From Usnea hakonensis (lineage: Eukaryota > Ascomycota > Lecanoromycetes > Lecanorales > Parmeliaceae), in assembly GCA_013423325.1 (NCBI GenBank), contig BLJB01000009.1:186001-250000 (forward strand): a stretch of 64,000 nt of DNA, read 5' to 3'. Position 1 is the first letter of the stretch. Each line of letters opens with the position of its first letter. Below are positions 54,895 to 64,000 of the stretch, piece after piece. The notes under the pieces were generated by a model. The model ran no database searches. It had not been told where the DNA came from and worked only from the letters and a program-made list of their open reading frames with translations. The translations under genes and the position numbers were made by a program.

Positions 54895-57800
54895 ACCTTA
54901 CTTATTTTAATTATCTTCCACTTCACGGTACCTCAGGGAATCACAGCCCGTAATGGCGTGTTAGAGATGAAGAGTAATCATACCGTAACTCAATCATGGC
55001 CTTGGTGGTGGCCCTGAGCTTCTGAGCTTCAGCTGGCCATAGATGTGCGCGCCACGCCACACCCACCCTTTAAGGTCCTCGGACCGAAGTCTCGGCCACG
55101 GTCCAGACTGACCACTGACGTCGTCAACCCCCTAAAATAACAATTTTCTAGCAGTGTCAAAAAAAAAATAAAGAACCAACGACACCAACTAAAATAAGGT
55201 ACTTTACCGCTGAGAGTGGCAGACTTGACATACAATTATCAATTGCATAAAGTAATCGATGTCACAATCTCTTCTTCTTGCAAATCCGCCCCCCGTCTCT
55301 AGCTTTCCTCTTACCAAAGTATGAGATTAAAGACATTTTCACTCGTATTATCTGTCCGCTTGACCGGTCTTGCGACTAAAGGTTGCTCTCTGCTCGTCAT
55401 CAATGTCGTACCAACCAAGTGCGAGTGCACCCCCTCAAAACGCAGCCAATAGTTGTAGTGCGCTCGTCAAGAACCATCTAAGGCTTTCATCATCGCGCGA
55501 CGGCTAAAACTCAAGGTTGGCACTTGTATCGAGTGCAGAGTTACTCTCCCCATTCTGGACGTTGAAGTAAGCAAGAACGGATCGCTTTAATGTCGTCACC
55601 CGCTGCATCGCTAGACCTGCGAATACCAATGATCTTGAAAATGGATCGCGAGAACGTGTATATGCAGATCAGATTCCTCGATCTGCGTGCGTTTATACGT
55701 AACCGGGTTTTTAAAGGGCGCTTATTTATCTCCATGAGTGCTGCTCTGCAACTGCAATGCGAGCATAAGGCTCGCTTCCAAGTCCCAGTGTAAATATTGG
55801 AATGGAAAAAGTCGATTTTCGTCTTTGGCGACCCTCTTCCGCATTCTTGATGATCTGATCACTGGAAGCTGTGTAGTAGTTCGAGCAGCCCGGTGGACAG
55901 CACAGTACACCACAATGACCCCGAAGCGCCATGGCTTGCCCACTCTGGCCTTTCGGATCTAGATCATGGTATAAGTAGTGTCGATGGATGCAATAAGCAT
56001 TAGTGTTGGATAACCGTGCAACTTGTGATCCTGATGACTGCACCGGCCGCCACTACAAGCCTTGCGTCAATGGACCAGGGTAAGCAAGACAGTCTAAATA
56101 TCTCGGTGCGTGCCGAGGCGAAAGAGAGGATCCAAAATTGGAGCGTGATCCACGGAAAACGCAATGCTCTCGCTGTCGAAATTATAGGGGCGACTAGCTT
56201 CTCCCTAATGCCGTTATGGTTGGGCCGCCTGAAGGAGTAGAGATACCTATTGGGTCCACGAGATGTCTAACATTGGTGGCTTTAATGGCTTTGGACTACC
56301 AGGTTTTGACACGGGAGGACGCAAGCTTCGTGCCTCTGGGACTGTCCGAGCTTTCAACATGCTTCTTGATGATAGACTCTGAGGCGTCCCAAGATGCCAA
56401 TGTCTCAGTGCTATATGCCAGTGTGGAGCCTGAGATGTCCTCCAAGATACCAGCTCACTGATATTGACAGGGTCGAGTGCCACATCAACATCTGCACAGA
56501 TGATAATTGACGAATCTTATGGTTTAGCTTTTGCCATTGTGCTAATGATTGACGAGCTCCTCCTGACCCATTGGGTACGGAACAATCAGGCTCGTATACG
56601 CGAGAGCGTTCTGTCGATCATTCCGCTCTATACCCTTCTGATCAAGTGCCGATCAGCACGGCTAAGGTAGACCATGACGAATCCTTCCGAAGCTAACTTC
56701 AACCGGATGCAATGGTCTCATTGTAATGTAGTAGTCGAGTTAAGAACCTTCTTGCTATCTCCGAGGTGGTCTCCAAGACATCACTGCCTCCTCAACCATT
56801 TTTTGTGACCACTGAGCTATTCAGCATATCGCATAGAAGTTCACAGCGATCAAGGTTGAGACTGTGCCGAGGCTTTCGAGTGCCGAAACCTCATGCCGAG
56901 ACCTCTTTTGTTTTTCACAATAACAAATTTCGAGCTCTTCCGCCAAGACGGCTGCTCGCTGAAGAAAAATTCCGAGTCACGGTCCATGATTGAGTAATAC
57001 GTAAGGCAAAGGTAATTTAGCCATTGGCGAAAAGGGGAAATGCCTCACGGTCTGGCTAGTCGCATTTGTGGACTGATCGGAGCTTTTGCCCCTACCATTT
57101 CCTTAATCCGTCTTGTTCTCCTGTGTTGTTGCTTGCCTCATATCTCTATATTTGCATATTCATGGACACCCAGTCAAATCAAAAGGTATAGGTTGCAACG
57201 ATAAGACCCTTTGACCTCTGTTGATAACAGCCGCAAGATAATTTCGAAGACAATTCCAGTGCGCCTCGCGGCCAAGTTTTCCGATGTTATTCGTGGCCTG
57301 GAGGGCTTACACAAAGGACGACAATTAAACGAAAGCCTGAGTAAGTCGGTCTCGCCTTCATGAGTCTCTGATGAGTCCTCTTGAGTTATGCCCTGATGTT
57401 GGCGCGTTCTCCCACTAGCAATGGAAACCTGAGGCCTTTTGAATAAAAGTGTGAGCTCTGTCGCTTGCAAGAGGCTGTTATCGACAAAATAGACGCCTGT
57501 GGGATGATCCTTCCGGCAGCTGTAGCTGCAGCTTATCGTCGCACCGCGGAATCCCAGACACGGACTCTCACCGCTCCAGCTTCCTCGTCAGTTCAATTCT
57601 ATTTGCTGAGCCGTCGTACGGACGTCAAAGTTTTTGCCACAAAGCACTGGAACCTCACTCTACTTCTGTACTCACCTCCTCACACCGGTCATTGCTATCG
57701 TTCAGATCTCAATACAAAGGGTGTTGGAAATGTAGGTAGAAAGTAAATAGCATGACACAAGACGTAGTGCCGAGGCTCGTTTTGGCCTTTGAACCCAATT

Positions 57801-58013
57801 TCGCCAAGCATTCATTTCTTGGCATCTGGTTCTTGGCATCAACAATCAACAATTTTCCTGGCTGCAAGCGTCCGCCAAACCTGGAACCGGGCATATCCCA
57901 TTCAATCATCACCACATCTTTCTTCCACCATACTCTCCCCTTGACCAACCCCAAAACATGCCAATCCGCCTACATACCCAAACCCTCAACCCACACGCCC
58001 TTTTCCCCCGATC

Positions 58014-58514
58014 ATGTTGACCCGCCTCTGCCTCACCCTCATAAACATCTTCTTCCCCCCGCTCTCCGTCCTTCTCCTCACAGGCCCCTACACCGATACC
58101 CTCGTAAACTGCCTCCTCTTCATCGCCGGCGTCTTACCATCCCACATCCACGGTTTCTACATCTCGTGCACGTACTACCACCGCAAAGGGAAGGTGAGAA
58201 AAGGGAGGTACCCGGGGGGCCCGAAGGCGGGGATCTTTGATGAGAGGGTTTGGAGGGGGGGTGCGAGTATGGAGCGGGTTGAGGAGTTGAGGGTGATAGG
58301 CGAGGAGAGGAGGGGGAAGAATGGGGGGAGGAGGGGCGGAAGAGGGAGGAAGAGGGTAGATGGGTATGATGGGGATGCGGGGTTTGGAGGGGTTCACGAG
58401 GGGTATCGTGGGGATGGGATGGATAGGGTGAGCTACAGGGATAACAGGAGGAGCGAGATGGGTGAGGGTCCAGATAGGAGATCGATTTTAGGAGAGGTGA
58501 CCGGAAGATATTAA
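58014..58514 (+). CDS. Pmp3/UPF0057-family small membrane protein
   Basis: A single-exon gene of 166 codons. The first 55 residues carry the Pmp3 (proteolipid 3, Sna-type) pattern: two hydrophobic helices, TLINIFFPPLSVLLLTG and TLVNCLLFIAGVLPSHIHGF, joined by a short PYTD loop, with the typical Pro-Pro and I-P-x-x-I/H positions. The rest is a long, very basic Gly/Arg tail (RRGKNGGRRGGRGRKR), longer than in classic Pmp3 but known in the Sna3/Sna4 side of the family, where tails carry sorting signals. These proteins sit in the plasma membrane or endosomes and affect ion homeostasis and protein sorting. The start ATG at 58014 is the only one upstream of the first helix. Confidence 0.82.
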   Translation: MLTRLCLTLINIFFPPLSVLLLTGPYTDTLVNCLLFIAGVLPSHIHGFYISCTYYHRKGKVRKGRYPGGPKAGIFDERVWRGGASMERVEELRVIGEERRGKNGGRRGGRGRKRVDGYDGDAGFGGVHEGYRGDGMDRVSYRDNRRSEMGEGPDRRSILGEVTGRY

Positions 58515-58678
58515 GGCTCGTTATTCTACCCTAATGTCAAGTGTAATATGCAATTATGTGTTGGACGCAGCTGCTATAGATCATGATCGATCTAGCGTGC
58601 GGCTGAAAAAGAGTATTAGGACGCTCAATCCAGCATTGGACAATCAAACCCTCAATGAAGAGACCTTCGCTTCACTCC

Positions 58679-59856
58679 CTACGACGTCGCCGTGTTAGAA
58701 CCACCAGGGTGGAATCCACACGCAGCTCCCAAAGCCTGCAACACGGCCGTGGCCGACCCATCCGGATTCGTCAAACTCGGGCTGCACGGCGCAGGGGCGC
58801 TGTTGATGGCCGGGCTGTCCGACTCCCCGCTATTCCAAAAAATCTTCTCGACGTAGCCGAGCTGGATGATTTTGGGAAGCAGTATATCGATGTAGCTAGA
58901 AGACATTGTAGACGGGGTCAAGCCGCAGCCGGAGGTAGCAGGCGAGAGTTCCGTGATCCAGATTGGCTTCTTCCATGTATTATATAGCTGTGTGATCTGG
59001 TCCAGCACGCCTTGGGGGTCTGGGTTATATACGTGCAAGGCGATTACGTCGATCTGGTCAATACAGCCATTGCAGGCCTGGAAGAATTCACCGAGCCATG
59101 GGCCATTCGCATTCATGAGCGCCGGGGAGATGTATTTTGTATTTGGGTGTGAAGCGGTAAGTAAGGTAGCCAAATCTGAAGCAGAGGGCGCTGGATCTTC
59201 GGTAAGTGTCAGATTTTCAAAGGAGTAGTCGGGTTCGTTGTAGAGTTCCATATACGATGGAGGGTTGTTTGCTAGCAAGCTTTTGGCCGTTGATATGTAG
59301 GTGTGGTCCATTACGATGGGTATCTGGGCTGCATTGAAGGCACCGCTGAGCTGGGACGCTTGGGTGGCGGACAGGTCGTAATCGGCTTGCTTATCAAGGG
59401 TTTCGAGCGAAAAGCCAACTAGATGCGAAAGGTTTGTCAGTGCGTGGAATGGGTTTTTTGAAATGCGAGGGTCGACGCACTCCAATTATTTATTCCATAT
59501 GATGTGAGGGTGTTCCAAGTAGTGCTAGGGAAGCCAGCAGCCTGGCCGGCATTGGTATTGAACACAACGTTAAGGAAACCCGTGGGACAGCTTCCACTCG
59601 CGGGAATCAGGTGGCCCGATGTAATAGATGTACCGGACGTGCCAGGACTTGAGGCAGCAGTGTTATTGCTCCCGCTGCCGCCAGACGTTGATACCAGGCT
59701 CAGTCCGGCTGCACTGCCATGACCATCACGGTTGAGAGCAAGCTTTGATCCTGTCGTCGAAATCGAAGAGGTCAAATTTCCAGTCTTGGGTGTACACGGA
59801 GATGCGTTGCTGCCAGCAGCAAAAATTAAAGACACACAGAAGAGCGACAGAAACAT
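58679..59856 (-). CDS. Secreted GH128-type (Asl1-like) beta-glucanase
   Basis: Two exons (59856-59481, 59418-58679; 62-bp intron with a CACTGAC branch site) encode 371 residues. A signal peptide (MFLSLFCVSLIFAAGSNA) is followed by about 80 residues of Ser/Thr/Gly-rich linker. The catalytic domain starts near FLNVVFNTNAG and has the Asl1/GH128 pattern: NWIGFSLETLDKQADYDLS, MELYNEPDY with the likely acid/base Glu, and KPIWITELSPATSGCG with the likely nucleophile Glu, plus IALHVYNPDP between them. GH128 enzymes act on beta-1,3-glucan, so cell-wall remodelling is the likely role. The N-terminal linker suggests wall attachment or heavy O-glycosylation. The start at 59856 was preferred because it puts the hydrophobic core at the usual distance. 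Confidence 0.88.
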
Positions 59857-60857
59857 CCTGACAAAGAGGTCAAACAACAGCACTATTACGTTGACCTCTT
59901 GACAAGAACGAACGGCAATGAGTCAATTCGGGGGTAAGTGCTCAGATACATATCTGCCACGAAATGACCACGCAATCCTACCAGACGGCACATAGTAAAG
60001 TGGACTCATCTCGCGAAGATTGTTTCACGATGCGGACAAACGCATATGAAACAGTGCACGCAGGCCTCAGGAGGGGTACAAAGGCAGGAGATCGGAAATT
60101 TGCAGAGAAATTCCTTGGGCCGTTAAGTACTTAGCTCTGTAGACGAAAGAGAGAGATTTATACGCGCCGGCAGAATTGAAACGCAACGGCACGTCTAGCT
60201 TCTTTTGCCGCACCTATGGTCACTGACTATACCCTAATTTTAACAAGAATTTGACCATCTGTTGCGTTTGAAACGAGGCCTGGCAATGCAAGCCTCAAGG
60301 GTCTGCGTGAGCTGCTTTCGTACCTGCATTAGAATTGACAACCGAGGCTCTGCGGGCATCGCACGCAACATGATGGCTTCGCGGACTTGAGGTCTACCTT
60401 GTAGATCAATAATGGAATAACAAACAATTACATCCAGAAGATTGATGACTAGACTCAATGAACATGGAGGTGAATTCTGCTGGGGGGGCTTTCAGCCGTT
60501 GAAACGCTGAGCTACCCAAAAGCCCAGCTTACCCCTGAGGTTTTCACCACATGCAATGATGCAACAGCAACGGCAAAGGGGAAAGGATCCACGAACCATA
60601 TACTCAAGCGCATATCTACGCGCGGAGAGAGGCAGGGGCAGAGACAGAGAGATTCGAAGTTCAGTGGCATGCAATTATTTGTTTGATGATGTCCCCGTGT
60701 GTTGCAGATACTCGGAGTATTGCAAGGATATTGTCAGGCTGTCAGCAAGACAGAATCCTGGACCGTTTTACTGTACGTACAAGGCAATCAAGCCTGGGTA
60801 TCTCCGATCCCACGCCCACGCTATACAAAAGCAAATCCCAGCTTCAGCTAGGGACGT
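59857..60857. other. Intergenic region
   Basis: About 1 kb between the divergent-facing glucanase promoter and the RPC34 stop codon. No gene is seen; a short hairpin is given separately. The right end includes the 3' UTR of RPC34. Confidence 0.5.
60486..60525. repeat. Imperfect hairpin with alternative stems
   Basis: GGGCTTT at 60486-60492 pairs with AAAGCCC at 60519-60525, and inside it AGC and GTT pair with GCT and AAC. GCTGGG just outside can pair instead with CCCAGC. On the minus strand it contains GGGTAGCTCAGC, like a tRNA D-arm, but no tRNA can be folded. Confidence 0.45.
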
Positions 60858-61998
60858 TCAGAAATGAAGCCATTCCTGGAAATATTCGCAACTCTTCGCG
60901 TTCACCGGCCCTCCCTCTTCACAAAACTCAAAGACAGGACATCGTCCACACGGAGACTCAGTAAGACCGTTTCCGAGCTCCACCCCGTCTTCGCCATCTA
61001 CTTGTTTTATCGCTCTATATGCTTTACCCTGTTTAATTTTCTCAAGTCGCCCATCCCAGCACAGGATATCGAGCAGCTGTCCCATTTCCGATTCCTTCAT
61101 AGTCACGCCGGACAATCCAGACGCATTGATAGCTCTAGTAACTTCGGACAGAGTGGGGAACCCTCGGTATCCTGGATGCATTGGTAACATGGCTTTGCTC
61201 CTATCCCTACCAGGTCCTCGTTGCCGAAGTTCTGCTGTCCTGAGCTCCTCCGCCTGTTCCTGAGTCATTTTCGAGCTTGACTTCTTCTTATGTTCTGGCA
61301 GTGGTGGATGCCACCAACTCCTCCCAATGATGTACCTTTCCGTCCACACCGACATCTGATGAACGAATTCCTCGTCCAGTACGCCGTCAGTGTAGAACGG
61401 CCCACCAGTAGCATTCTCGGAGGGTTGGAGCTTGGCCAGCATATACGTTTTCCTGTTGGGATATTTGACAATCTTGACCGCCTTGATCATGTTCTTATTT
61501 TCAAGAGACTTGACAGCGCGATTCATGGTAGTCATATGCAGGTTGGTCTTGCTACGGAGGAGTTTGCTCCATATCCCTTCGCGGGCCGCACCCTCGATGT
61601 AGGAGTACACCAGAGCTTCTTCTTGAGAGAGAGAGCGATATCTAGAAAGTGCAGTTGCGCATTAATTGTGATGCTCAGAAACAGGTTGATCAAATATCTT
61701 ACTTGATAGCATCAGCTCTTTTGACCACCCTCCAGCAAGCTTTGCCATCTTTGGTCATGAGCTTGAATAGCCCATCCTTCGCAAGCTGTTTCGTGAACGC
61801 CAGCAATTGCTCAACGCTATTATCAGGTATGATTTCGAACGTGAACAGCTCGTCCTGAGTAAAGATGTGGCCCTCTTCAAAGCTTGCACACCGGGCGTAC
61901 AACGCATTCCTGAGCTCTTTCGGGCTTGACACCCCACTTGGTTCGGTCATAGTGACATCGTCATCTTTGGCCAGCACTTCCTCAGCAGAGGAAGCCAT
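60858..61998 (-). CDS. RPC34: RNA polymerase III subunit RPC34 (RPC6)
   Basis: Two exons (61998-61703, 61641-60858; 61-bp intron) encode 359 residues. The protein has three winged-helix segments as in Rpc34/hRPC39: an N-terminal one ending LFKLMTKDGKACWRVVKRAD, a second with EEALVYSYIEGAAREGIWSK and LEN-KNMIKAVK, and a third with MGQLLDILCWDGRLEKI. The C-terminal CGRCPVFEFC and a later Cys form the iron-sulfur cluster site known in this subunit. RPC34 belongs to the Pol III heterotrimer that opens the promoter and contacts TFIIIB, so it serves tRNA and 5S rRNA genes. The intron joins ADAIK to YRSLSQEEA. The start at 61998 (MASSAEEV) was chosen over the upstream in-frame codons, which look like 5' UTR. 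Confidence 0.93.
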
Positions 61999-62369
61999 GA
62001 TTGCAGCAAGTGAATAATTCTTCAGGCTCCGCAATGATCTGTTGGACTGATTCCGAAGACCATTGCCAGAGAACGCGGCGACACGTGTGATAAAATCGCT
62101 AAAATGAGTGACTTTCAGGAATTGATACTGAAATCTTGAATCGTTTATAACCCGAAAGTATAAAGTAAGGTACCTGAGGTACCTTAACCTTTGGTGTGGG
62201 GTATCCGCTGAAAGCTCCCGGCTAGGGCTGGCTTCGCCGAGGTTCTTCCGCTCATTCCATCAATTTCTACACTTCTACCGAACAACCAGTGCCCTTTCCT
62301 ATAAATCCAAGTCGTCTCAGCATTTGTTATTTGTGGGAGCGCAGTAGCAGCATACATCACACAGTAGCA
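61999..62369. promoter_or_regulatory. Divergent promoter of RPC34 and STI1
   Basis: These 371 bases hold a TATAAAT box at about 62300, some 65 bases before the STI1 ATG. Further upstream, at about 62163-62185, two 10-base arms (TAAGGTACCT and AGGTACCTTA) form an inverted repeat around one base. I see TTC/GAA pieces that could be weak heat-shock elements but no clean array. Confidence 0.55.
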
Positions 62370-64000
62370 ATGGCGGACACTCTTAAAGCCGAGGGCAATA
62401 AGGCATTTTCTGAGAAGAACTTTGACCAAGCAATGTGTGTAGTTATCCTTCCACGAATGTTTGTGGTACTTATCAATTTGATCTAGCGCGAAGTTCACCC
62501 AAGCTATCGAGATCGAGCCACAGAATCATGTTCTCTACTCCAACAGATCAGGTGCCTACGCTTCGAAGCAGGATTTTGATCAAGCATTGGAAGATGCGAA
62601 CAAGACCACGGAAATCAAGCCTGACTGGGCCAAAGGGTGGAGCCGTAAAGGATCTGCACTGCACGGTACTGGAGACCTAGGTACGTCTGGACCTTCCTGG
62701 TAACATCAAAGGTGTGCTCACATTCTGCTTCAAGTTGGAGCTAGCAATGCTTTTGAGGAAGCTTTGAAGCTTGACCCTAATAACGCACAAGCTAAATCAG
62801 GTCTCTCTGCCGTCAAGCGTGCTATTGATGCCGAAGCAGCTCCGGACGATGCAGGTGGTATGGGTGGTGGCCTAGGTAATATCTTCAACGACCCTCAGAT
62901 GATTCCAAAACTCGCAAACAACCCCAAAACTCGCTCGTTCCTGGCAGATCCTCGATTTATGCAGAAGCTACAGCAGTTGAGGCAAAATCCAAATGACATC
63001 GGCGGTGCGATGCAGGACCCGAGGTTCCTTCAGGTCATGAGTGTTCTGTTGGGGATTGACATGTCCATGGGAGGGGCACCCGGTGAGGGGGCTCCAGACA
63101 TTGGCGGAGTCAAAGAAGCGGAAGAGGACGTGGTTATGCCTGATGCGCGCCCTTCATCGGCTAAGCCAGCAGAGCCAGCGAAGGCTCCAGAATCGGAGCC
63201 GGAGCCGGAGCCGGAGCCTGAAGACGAAGAAGCTGTTGCAGCAAAAAGTGCAAAGGAAGAAGCTGAAAACGAGAAGAAGCTGGGTACAGAAAACTATAAG
63301 AAGCGACAATTTGATACTGCCATTGAGCACTATGACAAAGCCTGGGGCCTCCATAAGGATATCACGTATCTCACCAACAAGAGTGCGGCACAATTCGAGA
63401 AGGGGGACTATGAAGGCGCTGTCGCAGCCTGCAAGCAAGCTATTGAAGAAGGTCGTGAAGTCCGTGCCGACTTCAAGATTATCGCCAAGGCATTTGGTCG
63501 TATTGGGACTTCATATGAGAAACTTGGCGACCTTCCACAAGCTATAACCAACTACCAGAAGTCTTTAACCGAGCATCGTACACCTGAAATCCTCAACAAG
63601 CTTCGTGCCGCCGAGAAGGCGCAGATTAAAGCAGAGAAGGATGCCTACCTTAGTCCCGAAGAAGCGGAGAAGGCGAGGGAGCTTGGTGGCCAAAAGTTTA
63701 AAGATTGTGACTGGCCTGGCGCAGTCGAAGCCTACACTGAAATGACTAAGCGAGCTCCTGAAGATCCTCGAGGCTATTCCAACCGCGCGGCAGCATTGAT
63801 CAAATTGATGACATTTCCAAGCGCTGTTGGTGACTGCGATATAGCAATCCAGAAGGATCCCAAATTCATTCGAGCATATCTGAGGAAAGCGCAAGCTCTC
63901 TTCGCCATGAAGGAATACAGCAAATGTACGGACGTTTGCACTGAAGCCATGCAACAGGATGACGGTAGCAACCGCCGGGAGATCGAACAACAGCAGCAAA
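62370..64000 (+). CDS. STI1: Hsp90 co-chaperone Sti1/Hop (3' end outside the window)
   Basis: Exons 62370-62434 and 62487-62680, then one from 62735 that runs off the window. The introns are 52 and 54 bp. The start MADTLKAEGNKAFSEKNFDQA begins the TPR1 domain, which binds the Hsp70 tail. A DP1 region follows (FNDPQMIPKLANNPKTR and DPRFLQVMSVLLGID), then an acidic Glu/Pro linker and TPR2A (TENYKKRQFDTAIEHYDKAW, and the clamp residues in YLTNKSAA), which binds the Hsp90 tail. TPR2B begins near KELGGQKFKDCDWPGA-like residues and continues to the end of the window. Sti1 transfers clients from Hsp70 to Hsp90. The DP2 domain should follow downstream. Confidence 0.95.

Larger units (their letters stand above)
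52851..58013. other. Five-kilobase gene-poor interval with simple repeats
   Basis: I find no supportable gene in about 5.2 kb. Frames of 60-105 codons occur on both strands (for example 55590-55793, 56016-56240, 56216-56461, 56464-56670 on plus), but none has a domain and they do not splice together. The interval contains a CTG run, a 10-bp degenerate repeat, CT-rich tracts, an ATT-rich stretch at about 54720 and a CTTG run. The part at 55.5-56.7 kb has a coding-like base composition and could be an old gene relic. The right 250 bases are the promoter of the Pmp3-family gene. Confidence 0.45.

Noticed and set aside
57752..58240. 162-codon frame overlapping the Pmp3-family gene
   Set aside because: Pro/His-rich shadow of the other frame; the membrane-helix pattern is in the 58014 frame.
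60486..60525. tRNA-like element on the minus strand
   Set aside because: A D-arm-like GGGTAGCTCAGC is present, but there is no T-arm consensus (GGTTCRA) or 7-bp acceptor closing at the right distance.
1..64000. CRISPR array, prophage, operon structure or secondary-metabolite cluster
   Set aside because: The DNA is eukaryotic with spliced genes, no regularly spaced repeats, and no polyketide or peptide synthetase or similar core enzyme.

Overview
The window is nuclear DNA of a filamentous ascomycete (Pezizomycotina). The genes are closely packed and broken by short introns, mostly 45-65 bp with GT..AG ends and CTAAC/CTGAC-type branch sites. Several families are fungus-specific: a group III hybrid histidine kinase, a Zn2Cys6 regulator, a Helo-like STAND N-terminus, a fucose-lectin-like propeller and a GH128 glucanase. 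A Leotiomycete-like fungus is a guess from general gene character only. I modelled about 40 introns by hand from splice signals, reading frame and family conservation; none is confirmed by transcripts.

Layout. 0-2.2 kb: the 3' end of the osmosensing histidine kinase os-1/BOS1 and a TGL2-type mitochondrial lipase. 2.9-9 kb: an APH-fold kinase-like protein, a small Cys-rich protein, a GNAT acetyltransferase, gene-poor DNA, and a poly-C tract with two N bases (probable assembly gap). 9-25 kb: a dense housekeeping block with a membrane J-protein, RNA polymerase I subunit RPA43, a large coilin-like nuclear protein, a PPxY arrestin, an AIFM3-type Rieske/FAD oxidoreductase, a coiled-coil protein, and the divergent pair PET117 / V-ATPase subunit G. 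25-33.6 kb: a secreted Ser/Thr-rich PAN-like protein, a decayed and internally deleted paralogue of the 3-kb kinase, one small conserved gene and long gene-poor stretches. 33.6-39.2 kb: a divergent pair, an ADIP/Msd1-like protein and nucleoporin NUP85. 39.2-49.9 kb: gene-poor DNA, a membrane-anchored lectin-like protein, a Helo-like gene with a nonsense codon, TOM6, and a microsatellite-rich stretch. 49.9-52.9 kb: a Zn2Cys6 transcription factor. 52.9-58 kb: about 5 kb with no supported gene but odd low-order repeats. 58-64 kb: a Pmp3-family protein, a GH128 glucanase, and the divergent pair RPC34 / STI1 (3' truncated by the window).

The genes do not form a pathway or a biosynthetic cluster. 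Housekeeping functions (Pol I and Pol III subunits, nuclear pore, V-ATPase, cytochrome oxidase assembly, TOM complex, Hsp90 co-chaperone) alternate with accessory islands that hold pseudogenes and repeats. The points most worth a second look are the candidate fungal coilin, a 9-nt micro-exon in the V-ATPase G gene, three GC-AG introns, the kinase pseudogene whose deletion removed exactly the catalytic part, the single nonsense codon in the Helo-like gene, and a degenerate 10-bp tandem repeat at about 54 kb.
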